Of a stretch of DNA of 31,704 nt, positions 20,825-28,161 are shown piece after piece. This stretch comes from a virus. The notes under the pieces are model-generated. The model saw nothing but the letters and a program-made list of their open reading frames with translations, was not told where the DNA came from and searched no databases. The stretch is taken from positions 1 through 31,704 of IMG/VR virus record IMGVR_UViG_3300006749_000060. One strand, written 5' to 3'. The number at the start of each line of letters is the position of its first letter. The first letter of the stretch is position 1. Made by a program: the position numbers and the translations under genes.

Positions 20825-21703
20825 ATGCAGATCATCAAAACACAATCTGAAAAAGAAACCGAAGTCAAAAACTTGGAGAAGTTTCTCCGCAAGTCACCAA
20901 CGAACAGTGTGGTGATGGAATTTACCCCGTCCTTGGCAGAACACATTCTGTCTAAGCTTAATATCGGGAATCGTCCTCAAAAGCCGCAGCGTATCGTAGA
21001 TTACGCCAAAGACATGGCCGCACACAACTGGTCATTGACTGGCGAGACAATCTGCTTCGGCGACAACGGGCGTCTTCTGGATGGTCAGAATCGTCTGGCA
21101 GCTTGCATACGGGCCCAAACGCCATTTAAGACGCATGTCATTTTTGGCATTGATCCTGCAACGTTCCACCACATGGACACAGGAAAAAATCGCGGCGGGG
21201 ACGATATCCTCGCAATCATGGGTGTACCGAACTCCGGCAAGGTGGCCGGTGCAATGAAGATGATACGTGCTTGGAAGCGTGGTGTAACGAACACGCAGGG
21301 CACCGTATCGAACCAGATCATTAAGGACATGTACCTTAATGACATTGACGAAGAGCTTATGCAGCGGGCGATTAAGGCAGCTAAGAACGTTTACAGCGTG
21401 ATCAGCTACCCGATTGGTCAGACGGCGGCGCTTTACTACATTGCCAGCCAGAACGACGACGAAGAGCTTGTGGCTAAGTTTTATTCGGAGCTTCGCGTCG
21501 GCGGATCAGGGACCAGCAAGTATCAGCCGTCCCGTCACCTCGTCGAAACATTGACGCGGATGAAGATGAACCGTGAACGGCGGATCACGTCACACGATTA
21601 TAGTGTGATGCTCACGCGGGCTTGGTACAATTTCAAGCACAAGAAGCGGAGCAAGAAGGCCGACATGGAAGTGTACCTCGACGACAAGCTGATGGAAATC
21701 TAG
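20825..21703 (+). CDS. ParB/sulfiredoxin-fold phage protein
   Basis: A 292-aa protein. Residues about 45-120 match the ParB/Srx-like domain found in many phages: RPQKPQRIVDYAKDMAAHNW, TGETICFGDNGRLLDGQNRL (with DGQNR at 86-90 in the place of the ParB GERR box) and MDTGKNRGGDD. The rest is helical and basic (about 140-290). It lacks a visible ENxQR motif and a clear ParB helix-turn-helix, so it is unlikely to be a classical CTP-dependent ParB. Relatives are annotated as ParB-like nucleases or modification-linked proteins. A link to the parS sites 1.4 kb upstream is possible but unproven. Confidence 0.75.
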   Translation: MQIIKTQSEKETEVKNLEKFLRKSPTNSVVMEFTPSLAEHILSKLNIGNRPQKPQRIVDYAKDMAAHNWSLTGETICFGDNGRLLDGQNRLAACIRAQTPFKTHVIFGIDPATFHHMDTGKNRGGDDILAIMGVPNSGKVAGAMKMIRAWKRGVTNTQGTVSNQIIKDMYLNDIDEELMQRAIKAAKNVYSVISYPIGQTAALYYIASQNDDEELVAKFYSELRVGGSGTSKYQPSRHLVETLTRMKMNRERRITSHDYSVMLTRAWYNFKHKKRSKKADMEVYLDDKLMEI

Positions 21704-21720
21704 TGCGTTACCGGGACGAC

Positions 21721-21879
21721 ATGACGCTTGAAGAGTTTAAAAAAGCTCTTCAAGCTATTCGTCTGAAGGCACTGGAGATACCACAACCACCACCACCAAA
21801 GCGGGGGCCGGAGATCCGTTCTTTAAAAAAGAAGACTCCGGCGGCTCGCGGTAGATTTTTTGGGAGCGGTAAATGTTGA
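21721..21879 (+). CDS. 52-aa basic unknown protein
   Basis: A short protein: helix MTLEEFKKALQAIRLKALE, a proline run (PQPPPPKRGP) and a basic end (SLKKKTPAARGRFFGSGKC). The ATG at 21721 has GGGA upstream. Alternatively a GTG at 21703, overlapping the previous stop (TAGTG), would add six residues. Its stop overlaps the zinc-ribbon gene. Function unknown. Confidence 0.58.
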   Translation: MTLEEFKKALQAIRLKALEIPQPPPPKRGPEIRSLKKKTPAARGRFFGSGKC

Positions 21880-22037
21880 GACTGATGCTTTACTCAAAGT
21901 GCAAAGAATGCGGAGCGAAAGCGGATACAGCGTATGGCAAGATATTTTATTGTGCCGATTGCTGGATAAAGCTTTTCTCAGCCTCTGCGAAAGGTTTGTC
22001 CTGCATCAAGCTGGACGCACAAACGCCTAAATTATAA
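21873..22037 (+). CDS. 54-aa zinc-ribbon protein
   Basis: A 54-aa protein with two CxxC pairs (CKEC at 10-13, CADC at 27-30) separated by 13 residues: a small zinc ribbon. GGGAG lies 6 nt before the ATG, and the gene overlaps the preceding stop. Its 3' 91 bp lie antisense to the TSCPD-like gene. A strong rightward terminator lies 39 nt after its stop, supporting it as the last gene of the ParB-like operon. Confidence 0.62.
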   Translation: MLRLMLYSKCKECGAKADTAYGKIFYCADCWIKLFSASAKGLSCIKLDAQTPKL

Positions 22038-22192
22038 AGAGCTTCCTGCATAGGATTGTCTGAAGCCTTACCACGGCCTGTGAGGAAAACCTCACAGGCT
22101 TTTCCTGTTTCTGGGTGGTAGCTGACGGTTACGGATAGTCCCATTCCTACGTCTTCGGTGACACATGGGCGGCGGTTTGGCAAGTCTGACAT
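21947..22192 (-). CDS. TSCPD-like small protein
   Basis: An 81-aa protein. Residues about 19-66 (LSVTVSYHPETGKACEVFLT, then LYNLGVCASSLMQ) resemble the TSCPD domain. That domain is seen at the end of some vitamin B12-dependent ribonucleotide reductases and as stand-alone phage proteins. Stand-alone function is unknown. The start at 22192 has AAGGAG seven nt upstream; the frame is open further upstream, but without such support. It follows the RHH gene by 51 nt and its 3' end is antisense to the zinc-ribbon gene. Confidence 0.66.
   Translation of the reverse strand: MSDLPNRRPCVTEDVGMGLSVTVSYHPETGKACEVFLTGRGKASDNPMQEALYNLGVCASSLMQDKPFAEAEKSFIQQSAQ
22076..22103 (+). terminator. Rightward terminator embedded in the opposing TSCPD gene
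   Basis: GCCTGTGAGG (22076-22085) and CCTCACAGGC (22090-22099) form a perfect 10-bp stem with an AAAA loop, followed by TTTT. It ends transcription of the ParB-like operon just after the zinc-ribbon stop, while coding for the core of the TSCPD-like protein on the other strand. Confidence 0.75.
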
Positions 22193-22243
22193 GGTTTTCT
22201 CCTTATTGTGATATTCGACGATAAGGGCAAAAAACATGAAGTT

Positions 22244-22411
22244 CTAGCCTTGACCTTTCTTTTTTATTTGGTAGCCCTCTGCGCGGCAAAACACGTCGAA
22301 CATGACGCGCAACTGACCGGAGATGCTCCTGTTTTCCATCTGTGCAATCTGCTTAATCCCGCGGTAAATATCCATCGGGACTACGATTGATTTCCACTTT
22401 TCGACATCCAT
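22244..22411 (-). CDS. Ribbon-helix-helix transcriptional regulator
   Basis: A 55-aa protein with an Arc/MetJ-like RHH layout: a beta strand (KSIVVPMDIY, about 7-16), helix A (RGIKQIAQMENRS, about 17-29) and helix B (SGQLRVMFDVFCRAEG, about 31-46). The PMDIY-x(n)-NRSISGQLR pattern is typical. RHH dimers bind operators through the paired strands. SD GAGGG precedes the ATG. Its own promoter carries an imperfect palindrome over the -10, which suggests autorepression. It is a candidate for the repressor of the TTCTC(A/T)CA-bearing promoters. Confidence 0.75.
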   Translation of the reverse strand: MDVEKWKSIVVPMDIYRGIKQIAQMENRSISGQLRVMFDVFCRAEGYQIKKKGQG

Positions 22412-22430
22412 AACACCCTCTACTGGTAAG

Positions 22431-22452
22431 ATTATACTCTGAGAGAATATAA
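22431..22452 (-). promoter_or_regulatory. RHH promoter and palindromic operator
   Basis: TATAAT (minus 22436-22431) is a perfect -10, with no good -35. A 21-bp imperfect palindrome spans 22432-22452: outer arms TTATA/TATAA, inner TCT/AGA, centre near 22442. It includes TGAGAGAA (22440-22447), the inverse of TTCTCTCA. Lack of a -35 next to an operator fits a promoter under tight control. Confidence 0.55.
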
Positions 22453-22474
22453 GACTTTATGCTAATGATTGCAA

Positions 22475-22500
22475 CAAAAAACCCCGCCGGAGCGGGGTTT
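22475..22500 (-). terminator. Terminator upstream of the RHH promoter
   Basis: AAACCCCGC (22479-22487) and GCGGGGTTT (22492-22500) form a 9-bp stem with loop CGGA. On the leftward strand seven U follow. It insulates the RHH gene from read-through and would be the 3' end of the candidate small RNA. Confidence 0.87.
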
Positions 22501-22626
22501 GCTTAAATGTCCCTGTCTTCTGGTTCAAGGAGGATAAATCCTCTAACAAGGGAGTTTTAAGCTTCAGAAAAGGTTCAACCTCTCTGAATTTGGTAAAAAG
22601 ACGCTGATGTGTCTCCCTCAACAAGA
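22476..22626 (-). ncRNA. Candidate small RNA between two terminators
   Basis: A promoter-like TTGACA (minus 22661-22656), 17-bp spacer and CATCAT (22638-22633) lies right behind the polymerase terminator. The next signal is the terminator at 22475-22500, giving a transcript of about 150 nt. It can fold into a hairpin at 22563-22588 (TTCAGA/TCTGAA outside, AGGT/ACCT inside) and another at 22530-22543 (GAGGA/TCCTC). A 62-codon frame crosses the region but runs into the terminator and lacks an SD, so noncoding RNA is the better reading. Confidence 0.35.
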
Positions 22627-22662
22627 GTATGAATGATGAAGGCATTACACAATACTGTCAAC

Positions 22663-22688
22663 AAAAAAGGCCCCGCCGGAGCGGGGCC
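22663..22688 (-). terminator. Terminator after DNA polymerase gene
   Basis: GGCCCCGC (22669-22676) and GCGGGGCC (22681-22688) form a perfect 8-bp stem with loop CGGA, followed by six U on the leftward strand. It lies 28 nt beyond the polymerase stop. Core and loop are nearly identical to the terminator at 22475-22500. Confidence 0.9.
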
Positions 22689-22715
22689 AGTCTAGTAGGG
22701 AGGAATACCATCAAA

Positions 22716-24617
22716 CTACATCGAATCGCCCCAACTGGAGCCCATCTCAATGTCCGTCTGCATCGGTACTTTTAAATCTATTGCATCGCACATGATTCCG
22801 GCAAGTTTTTTTGCTTCCGCTTCGTCGGCGACACTGAAGGCTAGCTCGTCATGTACCTGCAGCAGGGGCAGCACACCGGCTTTGTAGATGTCTACCATTG
22901 CCTTCTTCGTCATGTCGGCGGCAGACGCCTGTATGAGCCTGTTAAGCGCCTTGTAGGCATATGCCCGCTGCAGGCTGACGTTGGGCCCGTAATAAGCTTT
23001 GGCTTCCTCGTAGGGCATTGCCTTGTGCATGCCGAAGCTCTGCGGCTCAAAGTCAGGGAATCGGCACTTACGCCCCAACAGGGAGCGAATAGAGCCTTCT
23101 TTGTTGCCATTCTGCACACGCTCTTGCACCGCCCGCATCAGACGCTTCACAAAGGGGACGCGGGTGTCATACTGCGTCATCAGTTCCTTTGCTTCGTCCT
23201 TTGACAGGTCAAGCTGGTCTGCGAGCTTGCCGACGCCCATGCCATACATCATGCCAAGGTTGATGGTCTTTGCCTGCTTACGAGGGATATCGGCGATACC
23301 GGCCACCATGTCATGGAAATCCATGTCAGGGTTGTTGGTATAGCCGTCCACAAACTCATCTACCCGCGGCATCTCTTTGCCGGTGGCGTCTTGAAACGCC
23401 GAAGCAAAGTGAACCAAGATCCGTGGTTCCTGTTGCGAGTAGTCTATAGAAGCCCACTTGTGCCCTTCTTCGGGTAAGAAGACAGAGCGGATCAACGGGC
23501 CAAGGTCCGGGTGCCGTGCAGGAATCTGCTGCAGGTTAGGGTTCGACATCGATATGCGCCCAGATACTGTGCCGCCGTCATCGGACCTGATCTGATTGAT
23601 ATGGCCGTGGACGCGCCCATCCTTGCCGACGTGCTTTAAAAGCCCGTCCATGAAGGTGTTCTTGCTCTTGTTAAACTCACGCGCTTGCAGAATTGCCTTG
23701 GGCAGATCATGAGAGTGTGTGGTCAGAAAGGCTTTGGTGAAAGACGGCGCGTTCTTTTCAGTCTTGGGGTAACTGATATCAAGTTTATCGAAAGCTTTGG
23801 CTATGGATTGCGCGGCCCATATCTCTATATCGAAGCCGACCAGAGTCTTAATCTGCTTCAGCGCAGCTTTCTCTTGCTTCAGCATAAACTGGCTGGCGCG
23901 TTCCATTGCGTCGGTGTCCACGCGGATTCCGCGCAGAGTCATGTCCACAAGGCATGGCAGCAAGTCTCGCTCCAGCGTATGGACGGTAGTGAGCCCCTGC
24001 TTGCCTATCTCAACTTTAAAATATTTCCACAACTCCAGCGTCAGTTCGGCGTCGGCGGTGGCGTACTCCCCCACAAACATGGCGGGCATCTTCCACATTT
24101 CGGACTTGGGGTCCAAGCCAAAGTCCTTCGCCGCCTGCACCAGACCCTTTTCGGACTTGGTCTTGTTCAGGTGGTCATAACAAACAGAGTTGAGGCTATA
24201 ACTAAATCTATTTTCGTCTAACAGCGCAGCAACGACCATCGTGTCGATGATGTGGCCGTTCACTTCAAAGCCGCTCGCTTTGAGCCATCCCAGATCATAC
24301 TGTGCGTTGTGCATGATTTTGTCGGCGGGGCAGGCAAGCACCTTCTTCATCCAGTTATTGACGATGCGCTTGTCGAGGTTGCCGCCGCCAAGGTGGGCGA
24401 TTGGTAAGTAACCGCTCCAACCGTCACAGGCGACGGCGTAACCTATGATCTCCCCGTCATTACGAGGCCAACCGGGGCCCAGCGTCTTCAGGTTCGGGTC
24501 ACGTGTTTCCAAGTCGATAGCGATTTCTTTTCTATCGGTGATGTCAGGCAACTCTGACGGCGGTGTCCAATCAGTCTTCTGATTGAACATCACCAGTTGC
24601 AGACCGTGATTCTTCAT
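22716..24617 (-). CDS. polA: DNA polymerase, family A, with 3'-5' exonuclease
   Basis: A 633-aa replicative polymerase. Exonuclease part: AIDLETRD (Asp35, Glu37), HNAQYDLGW (Asp108) and YATAD (Tyr185, Asp189), all intact, so it should proofread. Polymerase part: motif A SIDYSQQEPR (Asp392), motif B RKQAKTINLGMMYGMG (Arg446, Lys450, Tyr458) and motif C QVHDELAF (His589, Asp590, Glu591). There is no 5'-nuclease domain, as in T7-type enzymes. The residue matching Phe762 of E. coli Pol I is Leu454. The ATG at 24617 overlaps the preceding gene by 47 bp; an ATG nine codons further in is possible. Confidence 0.95.
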   Translation of the reverse strand: MKNHGLQLVMFNQKTDWTPPSELPDITDRKEIAIDLETRDPNLKTLGPGWPRNDGEIIGYAVACDGWSGYLPIAHLGGGNLDKRIVNNWMKKVLACPADKIMHNAQYDLGWLKASGFEVNGHIIDTMVVAALLDENRFSYSLNSVCYDHLNKTKSEKGLVQAAKDFGLDPKSEMWKMPAMFVGEYATADAELTLELWKYFKVEIGKQGLTTVHTLERDLLPCLVDMTLRGIRVDTDAMERASQFMLKQEKAALKQIKTLVGFDIEIWAAQSIAKAFDKLDISYPKTEKNAPSFTKAFLTTHSHDLPKAILQAREFNKSKNTFMDGLLKHVGKDGRVHGHINQIRSDDGGTVSGRISMSNPNLQQIPARHPDLGPLIRSVFLPEEGHKWASIDYSQQEPRILVHFASAFQDATGKEMPRVDEFVDGYTNNPDMDFHDMVAGIADIPRKQAKTINLGMMYGMGVGKLADQLDLSKDEAKELMTQYDTRVPFVKRLMRAVQERVQNGNKEGSIRSLLGRKCRFPDFEPQSFGMHKAMPYEEAKAYYGPNVSLQRAYAYKALNRLIQASAADMTKKAMVDIYKAGVLPLLQVHDELAFSVADEAEAKKLAGIMCDAIDLKVPMQTDIEMGSSWGDSM

Positions 24618-24795
24618 CGGGCATACGCCTTTCTTCAGACAGCAGATTTAAAAGATGTCTCGCTAGCTCTTGGCCTTGGAATGGAGTTATTTCGTAAACG
24701 TGATATTCGTCCCCAAGCTCGCTGTCCTTTGTTAGGACAGCGAGATTAAGGGCACCCTTCTTTTGAAGACTACAGTAGACGATGTGCTTCTTCAT
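24571..24795 (-). CDS. Unknown 74-aa protein before polymerase
   Basis: A 74-aa protein: an alpha/beta start (MKKHIVYCSLQKKGALNLAV), a helix (FQGQELARHLLNLLSEERR) and a polar tail that overlaps the polymerase start. No family is recognised. It is coupled to the AT-hook gene by an ATGA overlap, and AAAGG lies upstream. Confidence 0.6.
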   Translation of the reverse strand: MKKHIVYCSLQKKGALNLAVLTKDSELGDEYHVYEITPFQGQELARHLLNLLSEERRMPDEESRSATGDVQSED

Positions 24796-25004
24796 TTCTT
24801 CGCCTTTGGTGGACGCCCCCTTTTCTTTGGGGCAGCTTTTTTCTTTGAAGGTGCCTTTTTAGCAGGAGCTTTGCCCCCAACCCAAGCCTCATTAAAGGTA
24901 GGCGTTTCGATATTGTCCCCCCGCAACCTGCCAAATTGGTCACGGGCTCTTTCCGGCGGTTCCACAAAGGTGGGGAAGAACAGCTTCAAGAATTTTTTAA
25001 ACAT
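24792..25004 (-). CDS. Small protein with AT-hook/histone-like tail
   Basis: A 70-aa protein: a basic amphipathic start (MFKKFLKLFFPTF), a middle linker and a Lys/Ala/Pro tail (KAPAKKAPSKKKAAPKK) ending RGRPPKAKK. RGRP is the core of an AT-hook, and the tail resembles bacterial H1-type DNA-binding proteins. The ATG at 25004 is preferred because GAGGAG lies 8 nt upstream. Its place between helicase and polymerase suggests a DNA-binding accessory of the replisome (inference). Confidence 0.65.
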   Translation of the reverse strand: MFKKFLKLFFPTFVEPPERARDQFGRLRGDNIETPTFNEAWVGGKAPAKKAPSKKKAAPKKRGRPPKAKK

Positions 25005-25031
25005 GCTTTCACTCCTCATGTTGTTGCTCGC

Positions 25032-26567
25032 TCATATCTGATAGCTCCTCAAGCCATCCATGGGCGATACGATGTACAAGCTTTCCTTTGCCCGCGTGAC
25101 GCCGACATAGAAAAGCCTGTGTAAATCATCCATCATGCGTCTTCCTTCTAGCGTGTTGGATGAAACTGCTTGGTCAGATGCGTGGGATATGTCCGTGTAC
25201 AGGACGACGTTGTTTGCCTCTCCACCCTTCGACCCATGTATTGTCGATACCTTGATCCGTGGTTCGTGTCTCAGGTTCTCCCCGCGGCGTAGCAGGGCGG
25301 ACACGTAGGTATTCAGATGCTCTGGCACGTTGTTCATTGCTTCTTGCCACGGCATGTCGCCGGTAGCTAGCAGCCCGAAATCCGTTTGTAGTGTCGTTAA
25401 GTTGTATGTGCTTTTCACGTCGATGTTCGACAAAGCTTTAAAGCCGCGCTTAATACGGCTGCCGGATTTCATGTAGTAGTAGAGATTTCGCGCAGACATG
25501 GCGTCGATCTCACCACCCCCGCACAGGGCTTCCCATGCAATCAACGCCGAAGCCAGCTTCTCGCTAATGCTCTTACTGCCGCGGTTCTCAAAGAAATAGC
25601 CGTGTATCTTCAGTTGCTCACATATGTCGTTCAGCATGTAGTTGCACTGCGCCATGACTAGCCACTCGTCGCTGCTAAAGCGTTTCATATCCGGCATAAA
25701 CACACGCTCGACCCTGCCGACCATTTCTTTCGGGCGGTATTTCTTTGGGCGGCGAGTCTGGATTCGGTTGACGATCCGCGTGGCGATCTCATGCACCTTT
25801 GCAGGAATCCGGTAGGATTGCGACAGCACCTCTGACCCACTTTCGACTCCAAGGAAATGCTCTACATTGGCACCGGCCCATCGGTAAATAGCTTGATCGT
25901 CGTCACCGGCGGCATACATGCGGCCTGCGTTGTCGTTCAAAATATGTGCCACTTCCCACTGCAGCGGGGACAAGTCCTGCGCCTCGTCAAGGAAGACCAT
26001 GCTGAATTTAGGACAGACCCGTGAGCCGTGTTCCGCGAACCATTCAAGGATGTCGGTGTAGTCGTAAAGGTTGTTTGCGCTTTTAAAAGCTGCGTATGCC
26101 TCGTTGATGTACTTGATCGTCGTCAGCGGCTCCTCGACGGCGCTTTCGCGGTATGTGACCTCCACATCTTCTTTCTTCAGCCGCGCAAGCTGAATCAGTT
26201 GCATGATCGGATTGTCGCGAGAGTTGGAACCGATATCATCTTCGTGATCGTCTACGCCCTTTGACACGAGGTTGAACCCCACACTTTTGCCGAACTCTAC
26301 AAGATGCTCAGAGCCCATGAGGTTGTTCTTGTCGATGTCGGAAAGGTGGTAACAGAAGCTGTGCAGCGTCCTGAAGAAGTTCAAGTCTTTCTCAAGATCC
26401 AGTTTAAACTGACGTGCAGCCCGCTCCCGCGCTTCTCGCGCAGCTTTGCGCGTAAACGCCAGAAAGGCTATTGAGCTTGGCGCGGTGCCGTCAGCGATAG
26501 CCTTTTCAACCATGTTCAGCAGGGTGGTTGTCTTACCTGTTCCCGGTGGGCCGTATATGACAAACAT
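25032..26567 (-). CDS. SF1 helicase, UvrD/Rep type
   Basis: A 511-aa ATP-dependent 3'-5' type DNA helicase. Walker A GPPGTGKTT starts at residue 6. FLAFTRKAA (motif Ia), DEAQD (194-198), GDDDQAIYRWAGA (221-233, motif III), SQSYR (motif IV), STIHGSKGGEA (motif V) and YVGVTRAKESL (motif VI) follow in order. Almost nothing precedes Walker A, so the usual N-terminal Q-motif is missing. The start shares a base with the primase stop (TGATG). It probably unwinds DNA for the polymerase or acts in recombination. Confidence 0.92.
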   Translation of the reverse strand: MFVIYGPPGTGKTTTLLNMVEKAIADGTAPSSIAFLAFTRKAAREARERAARQFKLDLEKDLNFFRTLHSFCYHLSDIDKNNLMGSEHLVEFGKSVGFNLVSKGVDDHEDDIGSNSRDNPIMQLIQLARLKKEDVEVTYRESAVEEPLTTIKYINEAYAAFKSANNLYDYTDILEWFAEHGSRVCPKFSMVFLDEAQDLSPLQWEVAHILNDNAGRMYAAGDDDQAIYRWAGANVEHFLGVESGSEVLSQSYRIPAKVHEIATRIVNRIQTRRPKKYRPKEMVGRVERVFMPDMKRFSSDEWLVMAQCNYMLNDICEQLKIHGYFFENRGSKSISEKLASALIAWEALCGGGEIDAMSARNLYYYMKSGSRIKRGFKALSNIDVKSTYNLTTLQTDFGLLATGDMPWQEAMNNVPEHLNTYVSALLRRGENLRHEPRIKVSTIHGSKGGEANNVVLYTDISHASDQAVSSNTLEGRRMMDDLHRLFYVGVTRAKESLYIVSPMDGLRSYQI

Positions 26568-28108
26568 CAGAAGGGGATATCCTTTTCATTGACGCCGTAG
26601 TCCGGCGGGCTGATGTCGGATATGCCTTCTTCAAATGAAGGGATTTGCCACACGCGCACGACGCGACCCTTGATGCGAAGCACCGTAGACTCACCGTTGA
26701 TGTCCCGTAGGCGTTGGGCAATGCGGTGCGTTTTAAACTCAAAGAACCGCTGCCTCTTCAGATAGTTTTCAAAATCCTTGAGCCGGAAGAACGTCAGGCT
26801 GTTGTCCTCGTCTGTCCATGGGCGGCGAAGCAGTATCTCTTCCTTGTCGGCGGCGGTCTGCATGTTGCGGCAGAAATCTTCAAGATACTCGTAAAATGCG
26901 CCGTCAATAGATGCGTCGGTACTGGCTTCAATGACGCCGCCCTCTGTCTCTGTCATGTCCCGAAGCAGCGCCGCCACGCGGTTCTCCCAAACAGGCTTGC
27001 TGACTGTCGGCGGCATGACGTTAAGCTGTTCGATACAAGACCGCTGGAAGCTGGACTGATTCTGCAGCGCGTCGGTGTCTAGCTCTAAAGGCTCGCCGTT
27101 GACATCCATAAACCATATCGGCGGCTTGGAGTTGTACTTGCGAAGGTTTGCCACTGTAGCTGCAGTGCCTACGTTACCCACCCCGTAACGGCGCGTCAGG
27201 CACCGCTCACGGTCACAATGATCATTGATGGGGGCATCGTTACACTTGTAGGCGTAGTCGCGCCTCTGAAGCTGCCTAGCGATAATATTTACTTCAGCCA
27301 GCGGCAACGGCGGCTGGAAATGTTCCATGTTGTACCGCATTAGTTCGTCTTCCCACGAGTCGGGAGAAAACTTTCTCAGGTACACACCTATGTTAAACAG
27401 CCCATTATTTCTTGTGCCTTCGGGGAAACCTTGTGTACAAAGGTGCTGCAGACAGGGGGGGCCTTCCATTATTGGTGAAACGTCATTGCTTTCTACGGAA
27501 AGCCCAGTGACCTGCTCCGCCGTCTGCACGAACCTCTGATGTAATTCGATAAACTCTTCAAGCGTTGCGGCAGAGCCGTCATCCTTGAAAGCGTAGCGCA
27601 GCCCCTCTTCCGCATTGTAATACGGCAGGTTCAAAAAGTTGCCAACATCGCCACGCTCAAGGTGCAGGCGTATCTGCTTGGGGAATATCTCGCATCCTGC
27701 GTAACCAAGACCGGCGGAGATGGTGGACAGGGTGTCCTGCATCAGCTTCGCGTCAATCCAGTCTGACGTGAACAGGAACACGTGTGCGCCGCCGGATTTT
27801 GACCGCGCCACAACAAGCGGCAGTTCCCGCTCGCGTATCTTGTTTATTAATTCAACGTGATTGAAGCCTGCATACTGATCGATGTCGATGCAGCCCCACT
27901 TACACATGTTATCTTCATTAATCGGAATGATGCCAATCGCAATGCCTGTGCCGTCTAAATGCCCTTCCCATAAATCCATGGTCCGCGGGCTTTTGATCAC
28001 GCTGGCTTTACCGGCTTGCTTGCCGTTGTTTTGTTCGCGCTGAATTTCATAGGTGCCGTAGGCAGCTTCCAACCCGACAAAAATCTGTGAAAATTGTTCT
28101 GCAGACAT
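26567..28108 (-). CDS. Archaeo-eukaryotic-type primase/prim-pol
   Basis: A 513-aa protein. Residues about 15-165 match the AEP primase-polymerase domain of the type known from phages and TOTE systems: KWGCIDIDQY (catalytic Asp75, Asp77), ARSKSGGAHVFLF (Ser/Lys and His109) and CEIFPKQ. Further on are a PriCT-like helical region (about 232-290) and a Cys/His cluster (YKCND, HCDRERC) likely to bind metal. The C-terminal part is probably an oligomerisation or helicase-contact domain. It ends NEKDIPF, a good match to the SSB C-terminal tip. SD GGAG precedes the ATG at 28108. Confidence 0.85.
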   Translation of the reverse strand: MSAEQFSQIFVGLEAAYGTYEIQREQNNGKQAGKASVIKSPRTMDLWEGHLDGTGIAIGIIPINEDNMCKWGCIDIDQYAGFNHVELINKIRERELPLVVARSKSGGAHVFLFTSDWIDAKLMQDTLSTISAGLGYAGCEIFPKQIRLHLERGDVGNFLNLPYYNAEEGLRYAFKDDGSAATLEEFIELHQRFVQTAEQVTGLSVESNDVSPIMEGPPCLQHLCTQGFPEGTRNNGLFNIGVYLRKFSPDSWEDELMRYNMEHFQPPLPLAEVNIIARQLQRRDYAYKCNDAPINDHCDRERCLTRRYGVGNVGTAATVANLRKYNSKPPIWFMDVNGEPLELDTDALQNQSSFQRSCIEQLNVMPPTVSKPVWENRVAALLRDMTETEGGVIEASTDASIDGAFYEYLEDFCRNMQTAADKEEILLRRPWTDEDNSLTFFRLKDFENYLKRQRFFEFKTHRIAQRLRDINGESTVLRIKGRVVRVWQIPSFEEGISDISPPDYGVNEKDIPF

Positions 28109-28125
28109 AATAGCTCCAAAGGGAT

Positions 28126-28156
28126 CGGGGTGACAGACCGTGCCTCTGCCACCCCG
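28126..28156 (-). other. Intercistronic hairpin between SSB and primase genes
   Basis: CGGGGTGACAGA (28126-28137) and TCTGCCACCCCG (28145-28156) pair except for one A/C mismatch, with a 7-nt loop. There is no U-run, so it is not a standard terminator. It is probably an RNA stability or attenuation element that sets the SSB to primase ratio. Confidence 0.6.
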
Positions 28157-28161
28157 AAAGC

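Noticed and set aside
22457-22645. A 62-codon leftward frame between RHH and polymerase genes
   Set aside because: It runs through the strong terminator at 22475-22500, has no SD and matches nothing; a noncoding transcript is more likely.
23685-24221. A 178-codon rightward frame opposite the DNA polymerase gene
   Set aside because: It is antisense to the conserved exonuclease and polymerase region; its composition is that of a codon shadow and no ribosome site is seen.
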